Source: Clostridiales bacterium
GTDB taxonomy: Bacteria; Bacillota; Clostridia; Oscillospirales; Acutalibacteraceae
Assembly (NCBI GenBank): GCA_021200075.1
Contig: JAJQGZ010000223.1
Coordinates: 1-20,765 of the forward strand
DNA length: 20,765 nucleotides
Direction of reading: 5' to 3'
Position numbers and translations under genes: made by a program. Within the stretch, counting starts at the first letter, position 1, and each line of letters begins with the position of its first letter. This document shows, piece after piece, positions 7,733 to 14,987 of the stretch. The notes under the pieces are model-generated. The model searched no databases. It was not told where the DNA came from and saw only the letters and a program-made list of their open reading frames with translations.

Positions 7733-7761
7733 CCGCAAATTTAAGGCTTTAAAGTCCGAAA

Positions 7762-9651
7762 TCACGCTTCTTCACTTTCGCCGAGCAGGAGCATAACAAA
7801 TTCTCTTTTCCCGTTTTTCTCCCCGTCATATTCGGAATATGACGACGAATAATCCTTTTGGAGTATTCTGTAATAGTCGGATGTGATGTACTCGGTTTTT
7901 TCAAGATATACTGACACCTTGCGTTCACTGTCGGTGCAAAGTCTGAATTCGTACAACACTCCCTCTTGAGCGGTAAATTCCTCGTCGAGCGTAAATTTTG
8001 TATAGGTTCGGGAATCGTCGGCGATATTGCGTTCCTTTGCACTTGCGCGCGCAACAACCTCGCCCGTGCTTGTGTCGATAACATCGAGCAGGAGAGTGGC
8101 TTTTCCCCCTTTTTCGCCGTCAGCGCTGTCGCACAGGATATACACCTTTTGCACCGTCATCGCATCAAGCTCGGTAAACTGCGACGCACTCGTTTCGTTA
8201 TTAATCGTTACAATTTGCTGATTTTCCCCTCCGCTTCTGCGGTAGAGCTGGTCGGGTCTTTCGATGAAATTTGACAGGCTCAAAAGCGATACTGCTGTGA
8301 ATATGCACACAAACGAAATGAACCTGACATTCACGGCAACTCTGCCGGTAGTTATATTTTGGCTCAGTTTGTCAAAATTAAACTTCGGGTGCTTAAAGAT
8401 AAAATCAATCAGCAGTATTGCGCACAGCACGGAGAACAGGATGTCGATATTGTCGTATATAAGAATATCGCCCATAGTCAGGCTCGGCGCCTGAGTGTAT
8501 TTCAGCTTGTCCGCAAGTATTCCGTATCGGAAAATGTTTTGGTCGTGCAGTGTGTATTTGTACTGATTGACGATATACACGATGAATACAAGGCTGAAAA
8601 GCGTATCAATCCACAGCAATACCTCATAATGCCTGTTAATCATTGTGCCTATTACCAAAAACGGCATAATGAACATAAACCACTGCGGATGCGTGTACAT
8701 TAGACCGAAAAGCGCAAAGCATATTCCGCTTGAATAAAACATACCGTAGCCTACGGTTTCGTCAAAATCCTTAGGCTTTGTGAAATATGCAAAGGCGATT
8801 ATCACAAGCAAAACCACATAAAGCCCGTTAATGCTCATTTTGCCCAAATTAATGCTGAAACCGCTTGTGTAATCGAGCGCCGAGAAATTGAATACGCTTT
8901 CTATAAACGCTTTCCTGTCCGTGATAAGATAGAACAGCGCTTCCGCTCCGGCAGGCAAAACTCCGAGAACGATATACGCAATATCCTTGTATATATTTTT
9001 TATCCTCAAAAGCAGCAGAACAACGAATATCAAAAGCGCAAAGTATTTAAAAGTCGTTGCAATGCCGAAGCACAGTGTAAATTTGATATAATCCTTTTTG
9101 CTCGGTTCACGCTTGAAATAGTAATACATTCCGAGCATCATAAACAGCACCGTGAAAATATCGTACTGCGCAAAGAAAAATTGGCTGAAAAACGCAACCG
9201 GAGTCGTAAAACCGATAAACATTGTAAGCGTCGCTTTGTTTTTGTCAAAGCCAAGACGCTCCTTAGCAATTTTGTAAAGCAAAAATCCCGATATAAAGTA
9301 GCAGGCGGTCGGCAGGATTTTGTTACACATCGCAAGCGTAACGCTCCAGTCGCCCATATATTCGGGCGCAAGACCGAGCAGCTTCATCGGAATATTCCAT
9401 ATTGCAAAAATTATAAAGGTACTCGGCAGATAGTTTGCACTGTATTCTCCGACCGTTTCCTTGCAGGCGGAATAAAAGTCCGTAATATGCCCGTTTAAAT
9501 ATTCAACTGCGTGGCCCGCCGTTATCAGTATGTCCTGGTGGCAGTAAAAGATATAGCAGAACACCGCAAAAAGTATAAATATTGCCCATTGCAGTGCCGA
9601 TACTCCCTTTTTTGACGGAGCGTCGATTTTGCTCCAAAGCTTTTTAACCAT
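7762..9651 (-). CDS. GT-C-like multispanning membrane glycosyltransferase with C-terminal extracytoplasmic domain
   Basis: 629-residue membrane protein. After a basic N-terminus, the first helix (about 21-41) leads into an outer loop with acidic residues (GHAVEYLNGHITDFYSAC, about 47-64), the position where GT-C glycosyltransferases carry their catalytic acid. About ten more hydrophobic helices follow to about residue 460. The last 160 residues are hydrophilic (ETSASQFTELDAM... to the C-terminus) and look like a beta-rich extracytoplasmic domain. GT-C enzymes use polyprenyl-phosphate sugars outside the membrane, which suits a surface-glycan locus. I do not recognise a characterised orthologue; donor and acceptor are unknown. 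The ATG at 9651 has GGAG six bases upstream. It has its own consensus promoter and precedes the rfbF cassette in the same direction. Confidence 0.78.
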   Translation of the reverse strand: MVKKLWSKIDAPSKKGVSALQWAIFILFAVFCYIFYCHQDILITAGHAVEYLNGHITDFYSACKETVGEYSANYLPSTFIIFAIWNIPMKLLGLAPEYMGDWSVTLAMCNKILPTACYFISGFLLYKIAKERLGFDKNKATLTMFIGFTTPVAFFSQFFFAQYDIFTVLFMMLGMYYYFKREPSKKDYIKFTLCFGIATTFKYFALLIFVVLLLLRIKNIYKDIAYIVLGVLPAGAEALFYLITDRKAFIESVFNFSALDYTSGFSINLGKMSINGLYVVLLVIIAFAYFTKPKDFDETVGYGMFYSSGICFALFGLMYTHPQWFMFIMPFLVIGTMINRHYEVLLWIDTLFSLVFIVYIVNQYKYTLHDQNIFRYGILADKLKYTQAPSLTMGDILIYDNIDILFSVLCAILLIDFIFKHPKFNFDKLSQNITTGRVAVNVRFISFVCIFTAVSLLSLSNFIERPDQLYRRSGGENQQIVTINNETSASQFTELDAMTVQKVYILCDSADGEKGGKATLLLDVIDTSTGEVVARASAKERNIADDSRTYTKFTLDEEFTAQEGVLYEFRLCTDSERKVSVYLEKTEYITSDYYRILQKDYSSSYSEYDGEKNGKREFVMLLLGESEEA

Positions 9652-9714
9652 AAAAATCTCCGTGTTCGCCGTTCGTTTTTGTACATTATATTGTGTACAT
9701 AATTCTCCATTATT

Positions 9715-9743
9715 ATTATATATTTAATAACAGATTTTGTCAA
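9715..9743 (-). promoter_or_regulatory. Consensus promoter of the GT-C-like gene
   Basis: A perfect TTGACA (9743-9738), a 17-nt spacer and a perfect TATAAT (9720-9715) on the minus strand, with a predicted start near 9708 and a leader of about 57 nt. The leader contains two copies of TGTACA separated by 8 nt (about 9680-9699), a possible operator or weak hairpin. This is the strongest promoter match in the window together with that of the trp operon. Confidence 0.8.
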
Positions 9744-9761
9744 ATACAAAAGGGCAGGCTA

Positions 9762-9933
9762 TTGATAAAGCACTCATAATCACGCATAAACGCATCTACA
9801 CTCAATGCGTCTGTGCGTTTTAAACCTTTTCCTCGGGGCGGTACCTTATGTACAGCACCCCTCGCAAAATGCTTAATTATGATCACTTTCTCAACAGCCT
9901 TATAAAATGTTGATAAAGCACTCATAACCACGC
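9762..9933. repeat. 24-bp direct repeat pair enclosing hairpin-forming intergenic sequence
   Basis: TTGATAAAGCACTCATAA followed by one variable base and CACGC occurs at 9762-9785 and again at 9910-9933, 24 bp with one mismatch and a 148-bp period. Between the copies lie a two-part inverted repeat (ACGCA and ACGCAT pairing with ATGCGT and TGCGT, 9782-9818) and an imperfect G+C-rich hairpin around GGTAC-4 nt-TGTAC (about 9831-9864). A 68-codon frame on the minus strand crosses this region, but it has no usable ribosome binding site and reads the two repeats in different frames, so I do not call it a gene. The rest of the 436-bp gap (9652-10087) holds the GT-C promoter, a palindrome and the trp terminator. 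Confidence 0.6.
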
Positions 9934-9961
9934 CACGATATTTCAAATTTTGCGGTATTTT

Positions 9962-9984
9962 GCGGGCGGATACTATCCGCCCGC
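9962..9984. repeat. REP-like G+C-rich palindrome
   Basis: Perfect 11-bp inverted repeat GCGGGCGGATA / TATCCGCCCGC around a single central base. A closely similar palindrome lies at 20713-20731, and the half-site GCGGGCGGAT also occurs at 20624-20633, so this is probably a dispersed intergenic repeat of the genome rather than a unique site. It lies downstream of the trpA terminator. Confidence 0.65.
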
Positions 9985-10015
9985 TTTCTTAATATCCCTT
10001 TTAAACTCGATTAAC

Positions 10016-10050
10016 AAAAAAAGACGGGGAACGCATTATCTCCGTCTTTT
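10016..10050 (-). terminator. Intrinsic terminator of the trp operon
   Basis: On the minus strand AAAAGACGG (10050-10042) pairs with CCGTCTTTT (10027-10019), and the 3' arm runs into seven T (10022-10016). It begins 37 nt after the trpA stop and closes the trp operon. Confidence 0.85.
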
Positions 10051-10087
10051 GTGATTAATGTATTATTTTAGGTATGCTTAACGATGT

Positions 10088-10861
10088 TCAGGAAATTGCG
10101 GATTTTATGGTGTGAACATAATTGTACACCTCGTCGGGTGCGTCAACGCCGTATTTCGCAACAATTTTAACTATCGCCGAGCCGATAATAATGCCGTCTG
10201 CAATGTTGGCATATTTTTTTGCCTGTTCGGGAGTGTTTATTCCGAACCCGATTGCAACGGGAATATCGGTAGCTTCCTTGATATGCTTGGTAATGGTTTC
10301 CAAATCCGTGGTAATTTCCGAGCGTGTGCCGGTAACTCCGAGAGATGAAACCGCATAGACGAAGCCCTCCGCCTGCGACGCTATCATTTTAATCCTGTTT
10401 TCGCTTGTGGGAGCGATGAACGAGATTACCTCGATACCGTAATTTTTTGCAACGCTTTGCAAATCGTCCTTTTCTTCAAACGGCATATCGGGGATTATAA
10501 CACCGCACATTCCGGCTTCCTTTGCGTTTTTGAGGAATTTGTCATATCCGTATTTGTAAAGCACATTCAGATATGTCATATAAACAAGCGGAATATCCGT
10601 CTGTGCCGCCACTCTTTTGGTAAGCTCAAATACATCGTTGGTGGTGACGCCTTGGCTCAATGTACGCAAGTCCGCCTCCTGAATGACGGGACCCTCCGCT
10701 ATCGGGTCGGAAAAGGGAATCCCGATTTCAATCAAATCACAGCCTGCCTGCGCCATTTTGAGCATAATTTCCTCGCTTGTTTCAAGGTTGGGGTCGCCTG
10801 CGGTGACAAAGCCGATAAAGGCTTTTCCGTGGTCAAATGCGTTTGCAACTGTTTTATTCAT
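10088..10861 (-). CDS. trpA: Tryptophan synthase alpha subunit
   Basis: 257-residue TIM-barrel subunit that cleaves indole-3-glycerol phosphate to indole and glyceraldehyde-3-phosphate, channelling indole to TrpB. The family motif is seen as DLIEIGIPFSDPIAEGPVIQ (42-61), with catalytic Glu45 equivalent to Salmonella Glu49. The second catalytic acid, Asp60 in Salmonella (LADGP), is Glu56 here (IAEGP), a conservative substitution. The phosphate-binding end (VAIGFGINTPEQ... IIIGSAIV) is intact. The ATG at 10861 overlaps the trpB stop by 8 nt (ATGAATAA) and has a GGGGGAAAG ribosome binding site. It is the last gene of the operon, followed by a strong terminator. Confidence 0.97.
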   Translation of the reverse strand: MNKTVANAFDHGKAFIGFVTAGDPNLETSEEIMLKMAQAGCDLIEIGIPFSDPIAEGPVIQEADLRTLSQGVTTNDVFELTKRVAAQTDIPLVYMTYLNVLYKYGYDKFLKNAKEAGMCGVIIPDMPFEEKDDLQSVAKNYGIEVISFIAPTSENRIKMIASQAEGFVYAVSSLGVTGTRSEITTDLETITKHIKEATDIPVAIGFGINTPEQAKKYANIADGIIIGSAIVKIVAKYGVDAPDEVYNYVHTIKSAIS

Positions 10862-12038
10862 ACAAATCTTTCCCCCTGTATCTCGCTATTGCGGCAACAT
10901 CCTTGTCGCCCCTGCCCGAAAGGTTGCAAATTATAATGCTGTCCTTGCTCATTTCGGGCGCAATTTTCATCAGATGAGCAACGGCGTGTGCGGACTCAAC
11001 CGCACAGATGATACCCTCTGTCCTTGCGATATATTCAAATGCATTTACCGCCTCGTCGTCCGTTACGGGAACATACTCGGCTCTGCCTGTGTCGTGCAGA
11101 TAGGCGTGTTCCGGCCCAATGCCCGGGTAGTCAAGCCCTGCGCTTATCGAATATACCGGAGCTATCTGACCGTATTCGTTTTGGCAAAAATAGGATTCCA
11201 TTCCGTGAAAAATCCCGGGCGTACCCGTGGCGATCGTAGCCGCCGTCTCGCCTGTATGGATTCCTCTGCCCGCCGCTTCGCAACCGATAAGGTGAACATC
11301 GCTGTCGTTTATGAAGTTGTAGAAAATGCCCATTGCGTTTGAGCCACCGCCCACGCAAGCCATTACAACATCGGGGAGCTTGCCCTCGTATTCAAGTATC
11401 TGCTCTCTCGCTTCCTTTGATATAACGGACTGAAAATCCCTTACCATCATCGGGAAAGGATGCGGCCCCATAACCGAGCCGAGAACATAAAGCGTGTCGT
11501 CAACTCGTGAAGTCCATTCCCTCATAGCTTCGTTTACGGCGTCCTTGAGCGTCATAGTGCCTGTGGTGACAGCATTGACCTTTGCGCCGAGAAGCTCCAT
11601 TCTGTAAACATTCAGAGCCTGGCGTTCGCAGTCCTCCTTGCCCATAAATATTTCACATTCCATACCCATAAGCGCCGCCGCAGTCGCCGTGGCAACTCCG
11701 TGCTGACCTGCACCCGTCTCGGCAATAACACGGGTTTTACCCATTTTTTTGGCAAGCAGGCACTGACCGAGAACATTGTTTATCTTGTGGCTGCCGGTAT
11801 GGTTCAAGTCCTCACGCTTCAGATAAATCTTTGCGCCGCTGAGGTCTTTTGTCATTTTTTCCGCATAATACAAAAGCGACGGTCTGCCCGCATATTCTCT
11901 GAAAAGCTTGTCAAGCTCTGCGTTGAAGTCGGGGTCGTTTTTATATTTTTCATAAGAATTTTCAAGGTTGATGATTTCGCTCATCAGTGTTTCGGGGATA
12001 TATTGTCCGCCGTGAACACCGAATCTACCCTTACTCAT
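10854..12038 (-). CDS. trpB: Tryptophan synthase beta subunit
   Basis: 394-residue PLP enzyme condensing indole with serine to give tryptophan. The PLP lysine is Lys85 in LNHTGSHKINN, and the catalytic glutamate is Glu107 in AETGAGQHG. The glycine-rich phosphate loop CVGGGSNAMG and the C-terminal NLSGRGDKD are present. The open frame can be extended to a GTG at 12047, but the ATG at 12038 has GGAG ten bases upstream and overlaps the trpF stop as ATGAGTAA, so it is preferred. It is the standard TrpB1 type that pairs with TrpA, and its gene is directly coupled to trpA. Confidence 0.97.
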   Translation of the reverse strand: MSKGRFGVHGGQYIPETLMSEIINLENSYEKYKNDPDFNAELDKLFREYAGRPSLLYYAEKMTKDLSGAKIYLKREDLNHTGSHKINNVLGQCLLAKKMGKTRVIAETGAGQHGVATATAAALMGMECEIFMGKEDCERQALNVYRMELLGAKVNAVTTGTMTLKDAVNEAMREWTSRVDDTLYVLGSVMGPHPFPMMVRDFQSVISKEAREQILEYEGKLPDVVMACVGGGSNAMGIFYNFINDSDVHLIGCEAAGRGIHTGETAATIATGTPGIFHGMESYFCQNEYGQIAPVYSISAGLDYPGIGPEHAYLHDTGRAEYVPVTDDEAVNAFEYIARTEGIICAVESAHAVAHLMKIAPEMSKDSIIICNLSGRGDKDVAAIARYRGKDLYE

Positions 12039-12615
12039 TTCTAACACACTCCAATATTTCTTTTATTTTATTGTAATCCTTTACGCCGTCTGTCTCCGCC
12101 GAAGAGGATAAATCAAGACAATAGGGATTAATTTTTTCAATCGCCTGCGGTATGTTCGTGCTGTCAAGCCCGCCTGCAAGAAAAAACGGTTTATTCGTTT
12201 TCGGCAGCTTCGCCCAGTCAAATGTATTGCCTGTTCCCGTGCCGGAATCAAAAAGGAAATAACCCGCACAGCCGTTGTAATCGTCGATTTTGTCAAAGCT
12301 CTCCGGCTTGAAAAATTTAATCACCGGCGCATTTATCGCTTTGCAAAATTCCGCGCTCTCGCTTCCGTGGAGCTGGACAAGGCTGATAATATTATTTTTC
12401 AAAAAATAATTTATGTTTTCCACACTGTCGTTTATGAAAACGCCGACCGCTTTTATGTCGGGCGATAGCCGTCGGCTCAGGCGAAGAGCCGTTTCTCTGT
12501 CAATACTTCGGCGAAAGCCGGGGGAGAGAATGTAGCCGATATAATCGGGCTTCAGCTCGTTGACATAATCAATGTCCTCGTCCCGTCTTAGTCCGCAGAT
12601 TTTAACCTTTGCCAT
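12031..12615 (-). CDS. trpF: Phosphoribosylanthranilate isomerase
   Basis: 194-residue TIM-barrel enzyme performing the Amadori rearrangement of phosphoribosylanthranilate to CdRP. The KICGLRR opening supplies catalytic Cys7, and LFDSGTGTGNTFDW supplies Asp123. FFLAGGLDS (144-152) and LDLSSSAETDGVKD near the end form the phosphate site. The ATG at 12615 overlaps the trpC stop by 14 nt, with a GGGAG site upstream inside trpC. It is slightly short but complete, and is a separate gene rather than fused to trpC as in enterobacteria. Confidence 0.96.
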   Translation of the reverse strand: MAKVKICGLRRDEDIDYVNELKPDYIGYILSPGFRRSIDRETALRLSRRLSPDIKAVGVFINDSVENINYFLKNNIISLVQLHGSESAEFCKAINAPVIKFFKPESFDKIDDYNGCAGYFLFDSGTGTGNTFDWAKLPKTNKPFFLAGGLDSTNIPQAIEKINPYCLDLSSSAETDGVKDYNKIKEILECVRNE

Positions 12616-13390
12616 ACAGAAGCTCCCTTACCGCCTGCGTTTTGTCCTCGGCTCTCATAAGAGTTTCGCCGATAAGCACTGCATTGGTTTTGCTTTCAAT
12701 CAGCATTTTGATGTCGTCGTGGGTTTTAACTCCGCTTTCGGATATAAACACAACATCGTCGGGAATGAGCTTCCTGTACCTTGTGCTGTTGTTTACATCG
12801 ACGGAAAAATCCTTCAAATTACGGTTATTAACCCCGATAATCCTCGCTCCTGCCGAAACGGCGGATTCAATGTCCGTCTCGTCGTGAGCCTCAACCACTG
12901 CGCTGATACCGAGGGAGTCGCAGATTTTAATATACTCCTTTACCGTCTCTGAGTCAAGCAGTGTGCAAATCAAAAGCACCGCTTTTGCGCCGAGCAGCTT
13001 CGCCTCGTAAATCTGGTATTCGCACACCGTGAAATCCTTGCGAAGCACGGGAATCGAAACTTCCTTTGCAATTTCCCTCAAATATTCGTCGCTGCCGAGA
13101 AACCATTTCGGTTCGGTCAGGCAGCTTATGCAGCTTGCGCCGGCTTTCTTATATTCCTTTGCAATTTCAAGGTAGGGGAAGTTTTCCGCTATCAAGTCCT
13201 TGGACGGAGAAGCCTTTTTCACCTCGCATATCAGGCTCAGTGAATCGCCTTTTAAAGCGTTTTCAAATTCAAAATTCCCTTTTTCTTCTGCAAGTGCGAG
13301 AGCTTTAATTTCGTCAAGCGGCTTTTCGGCAATTATTTTTTTATATCTTTGCCGGGTGTTTTCGGCAATAGTGTCTAAAATATTCGACAT
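12602..13390 (-). CDS. trpC: Indole-3-glycerol-phosphate synthase
   Basis: 262-residue TIM-barrel enzyme closing CdRP to indole-3-glycerol phosphate. ICEVKKASPSKDLI (about 54-67) carries the catalytic lysines of the family's EVKKASPSKG motif, with Asp in place of the usual Gly after SPSK. CLTEPKWFLGS, LRKDF, VEAHDE, GVNNRNLKDF and ISESGV are all in the expected order. The ATG at 13390 is 12 nt after the trpD stop, with GGTGA upstream. No fusion and no frame damage. Confidence 0.96.
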   Translation of the reverse strand: MSNILDTIAENTRQRYKKIIAEKPLDEIKALALAEEKGNFEFENALKGDSLSLICEVKKASPSKDLIAENFPYLEIAKEYKKAGASCISCLTEPKWFLGSDEYLREIAKEVSIPVLRKDFTVCEYQIYEAKLLGAKAVLLICTLLDSETVKEYIKICDSLGISAVVEAHDETDIESAVSAGARIIGVNNRNLKDFSVDVNNSTRYRKLIPDDVVFISESGVKTHDDIKMLIESKTNAVLIGETLMRAEDKTQAVRELLYGKG

Positions 13391-13402
13391 AGCTTCACCG
13401 TA

Positions 13403-14416
13403 TCACTGTTCGTTGGTGGTCTTTATAAAGCTTTCAAGCGCATCGTAGCCCTTGCCGGACATAAGAGTTTCCTCGGCTTTTTTCATTGCGTCGGCAAGCG
13501 ATATGCTCTTGTCGGCAACATAAATGCAGGCTCCGGCATTGAGAATAACCGCCGTGTTTTGCGCCTTTGTGCCTTTGCCGAGCAGTACATTGCGGGTAAT
13601 CTGCGCATTCTCCTCGGGAGTGCCGCCCAAAAGGCCTGATTTATTAACTCTTTTGTAGCCGAAATCCTCGGGCTTGATTTCATATTCCGTGAGCTTTCCG
13701 TCTCTTACCTCGATAACTGCGGTTGCGTCGGAAGCGCTGATTTCGTCAAGGCAGTCAAGACCGTGAACAACAAGAGCGTCGGTAACTCCGAGCGTTACGA
13801 GCGCATTTGCAATTTTCGGCATAAATTCCTTGCTGAATACGCCGAGAACCATTTGGTCGGCGTGACCCGGGTTTGTAAGAGGGCCGAGGATGTTGAATAC
13901 CGTTCTGATACCTATTTCCTTGCGGACAGGGCCTACAAATCTCATTGCGGTATGGTATTTCTGAGCAAAGAAGAATACATAGGAATTATCTTTAAGGCTT
14001 TTTTGCATTACTTCGGGCTCGCAGTCAATCTTTGCACCGAGAGCTTCAAGGCAGTCGGCGGCTCCGCATTTTGAAGATGCGGTACGGTTGCCGTGCTTTG
14101 CGATTGTAACGCCTGCCGCAACAGCTACAAACGATGCGGCGGTTGAGATGTTAAAGGAGTTTGACTTGTCTCCTCCCGTTCCTACTATGTCGAGTGCGTG
14201 GCAGTTAAGCTCAAACGGTACTGCCTTTGACCTCATACCGGTAGCCGCTCCGGCAATTTCTTCGTCGGTTTCGCCCTTTACCGCAAGTGCGGTTAGGAAA
14301 GAGGATATAACAACCGGCGATACATCGCCGCTCATAATTTCCTCCACGGCTGAATTTGCTTCTTCAAATGTAAGGTCTTGCTTGAGTGCTACTTTGCTGA
14401 GTACTTCTTTAATCAT
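13403..14416 (-). CDS. trpD: Anthranilate phosphoribosyltransferase
   Basis: 337-residue enzyme transferring phosphoribose from PRPP to anthranilate. The PRPP motif DIVGTGGDKSNSFNIST (about 75-91), KHGNRTASSKCGAAD (107-121) and the conserved GPVRKEIGIRTVFNILGPLTNP segment are complete. The ATG at 14416 overlaps the trpG stop (ATGATTAA, 8 nt), with GGAGGA upstream. It is a stand-alone TrpD, not fused to the TrpG amidotransferase. Confidence 0.97.
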   Translation of the reverse strand: MIKEVLSKVALKQDLTFEEANSAVEEIMSGDVSPVVISSFLTALAVKGETDEEIAGAATGMRSKAVPFELNCHALDIVGTGGDKSNSFNISTAASFVAVAAGVTIAKHGNRTASSKCGAADCLEALGAKIDCEPEVMQKSLKDNSYVFFFAQKYHTAMRFVGPVRKEIGIRTVFNILGPLTNPGHADQMVLGVFSKEFMPKIANALVTLGVTDALVVHGLDCLDEISASDATAVIEVRDGKLTEYEIKPEDFGYKRVNKSGLLGGTPEENAQITRNVLLGKGTKAQNTAVILNAGACIYVADKSISLADAMKKAEETLMSGKGYDALESFIKTTNEQ

Positions 14417-14987
14417 TGCTGTCTTCCTCCAAAAAATTTTGTAATATTTTAATTCCGTCCGGGGTCATAATCGATTCTGGGTGAAACTGTAAGCCGTATA
14501 TCGGCAGTTCTCTGTGTTCAACCGCCATAATTTCTCCGTCGTCCGTCTTTGCCGTCACTTTCAGGCAATCGGGTATTGTTTCGCCGACGACGGAAAGGGA
14601 ATGATACCTCGCAACGGGTATTCTCTCGTCAAGTCCTTTAAAGAGCTTCGACGAGGTGTCGAACGTGCAGATACTCTGTTTGCAATGCATAAGCTCCTTT
14701 GCGTAGCTGACCGTTGCGCCGAAAGCCGTGCATATCGACTGATGACCGAGGCATACTCCGAGGATTTTCGATACCTTGCCGAGCCTCTTTGTAACCTCTA
14801 TGCAAACTCCTGTGTCCTCGGGTCTTTTCGGCCCCGGGGAGAGAACTATGTATTCGGGTGCGAGCTTTTCGATCTCGTCAACAGTCATTTCGTCGTTTCT
14901 GATAACCTTTATATCGGGATTGATACTGCCGATAAGCTGGTATAAATTGTATGAAAAGGAATCGTAATTATCTATTAGCAGTATCAT
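14409..14987 (-). CDS. trpG: Anthranilate synthase glutamine amidotransferase component
   Basis: 192-residue class I glutamine amidotransferase delivering ammonia to TrpE. The triad is visible as Cys79 (GVCLGHQ), His169 and Glu171 (QFHPES); the oxyanion region is LSPGPKRPEDTG. The open frame extends another 20 codons upstream into trpE, but the ATG at 14987 gives the standard MILLIDNYDSFSYNL start, has GGAGG upstream and overlaps the trpE stop by 4 nt (ATGA). In some Firmicutes TrpG also serves folate synthesis as PabA; no pab genes are near to judge this. Confidence 0.97.
   Translation of the reverse strand: MILLIDNYDSFSYNLYQLIGSINPDIKVIRNDEMTVDEIEKLAPEYIVLSPGPKRPEDTGVCIEVTKRLGKVSKILGVCLGHQSICTAFGATVSYAKELMHCKQSICTFDTSSKLFKGLDERIPVARYHSLSVVGETIPDCLKVTAKTDDGEIMAVEHRELPIYGLQFHPESIMTPDGIKILQNFLEEDSND

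Noticed and set aside
9762..9933. CRISPR array
   Set aside because: Only two repeat copies, a 124-bp interval between them rather than a 30-40-bp spacer, and no cas genes in the window.
9740..9946. 68-codon open frame on the minus strand in the gap between trpA and the GT-C gene
   Set aside because: It starts with TTG and no ribosome binding site, spans the direct repeats in two different frames and overlaps the GT-C promoter; better explained as a repeat element.
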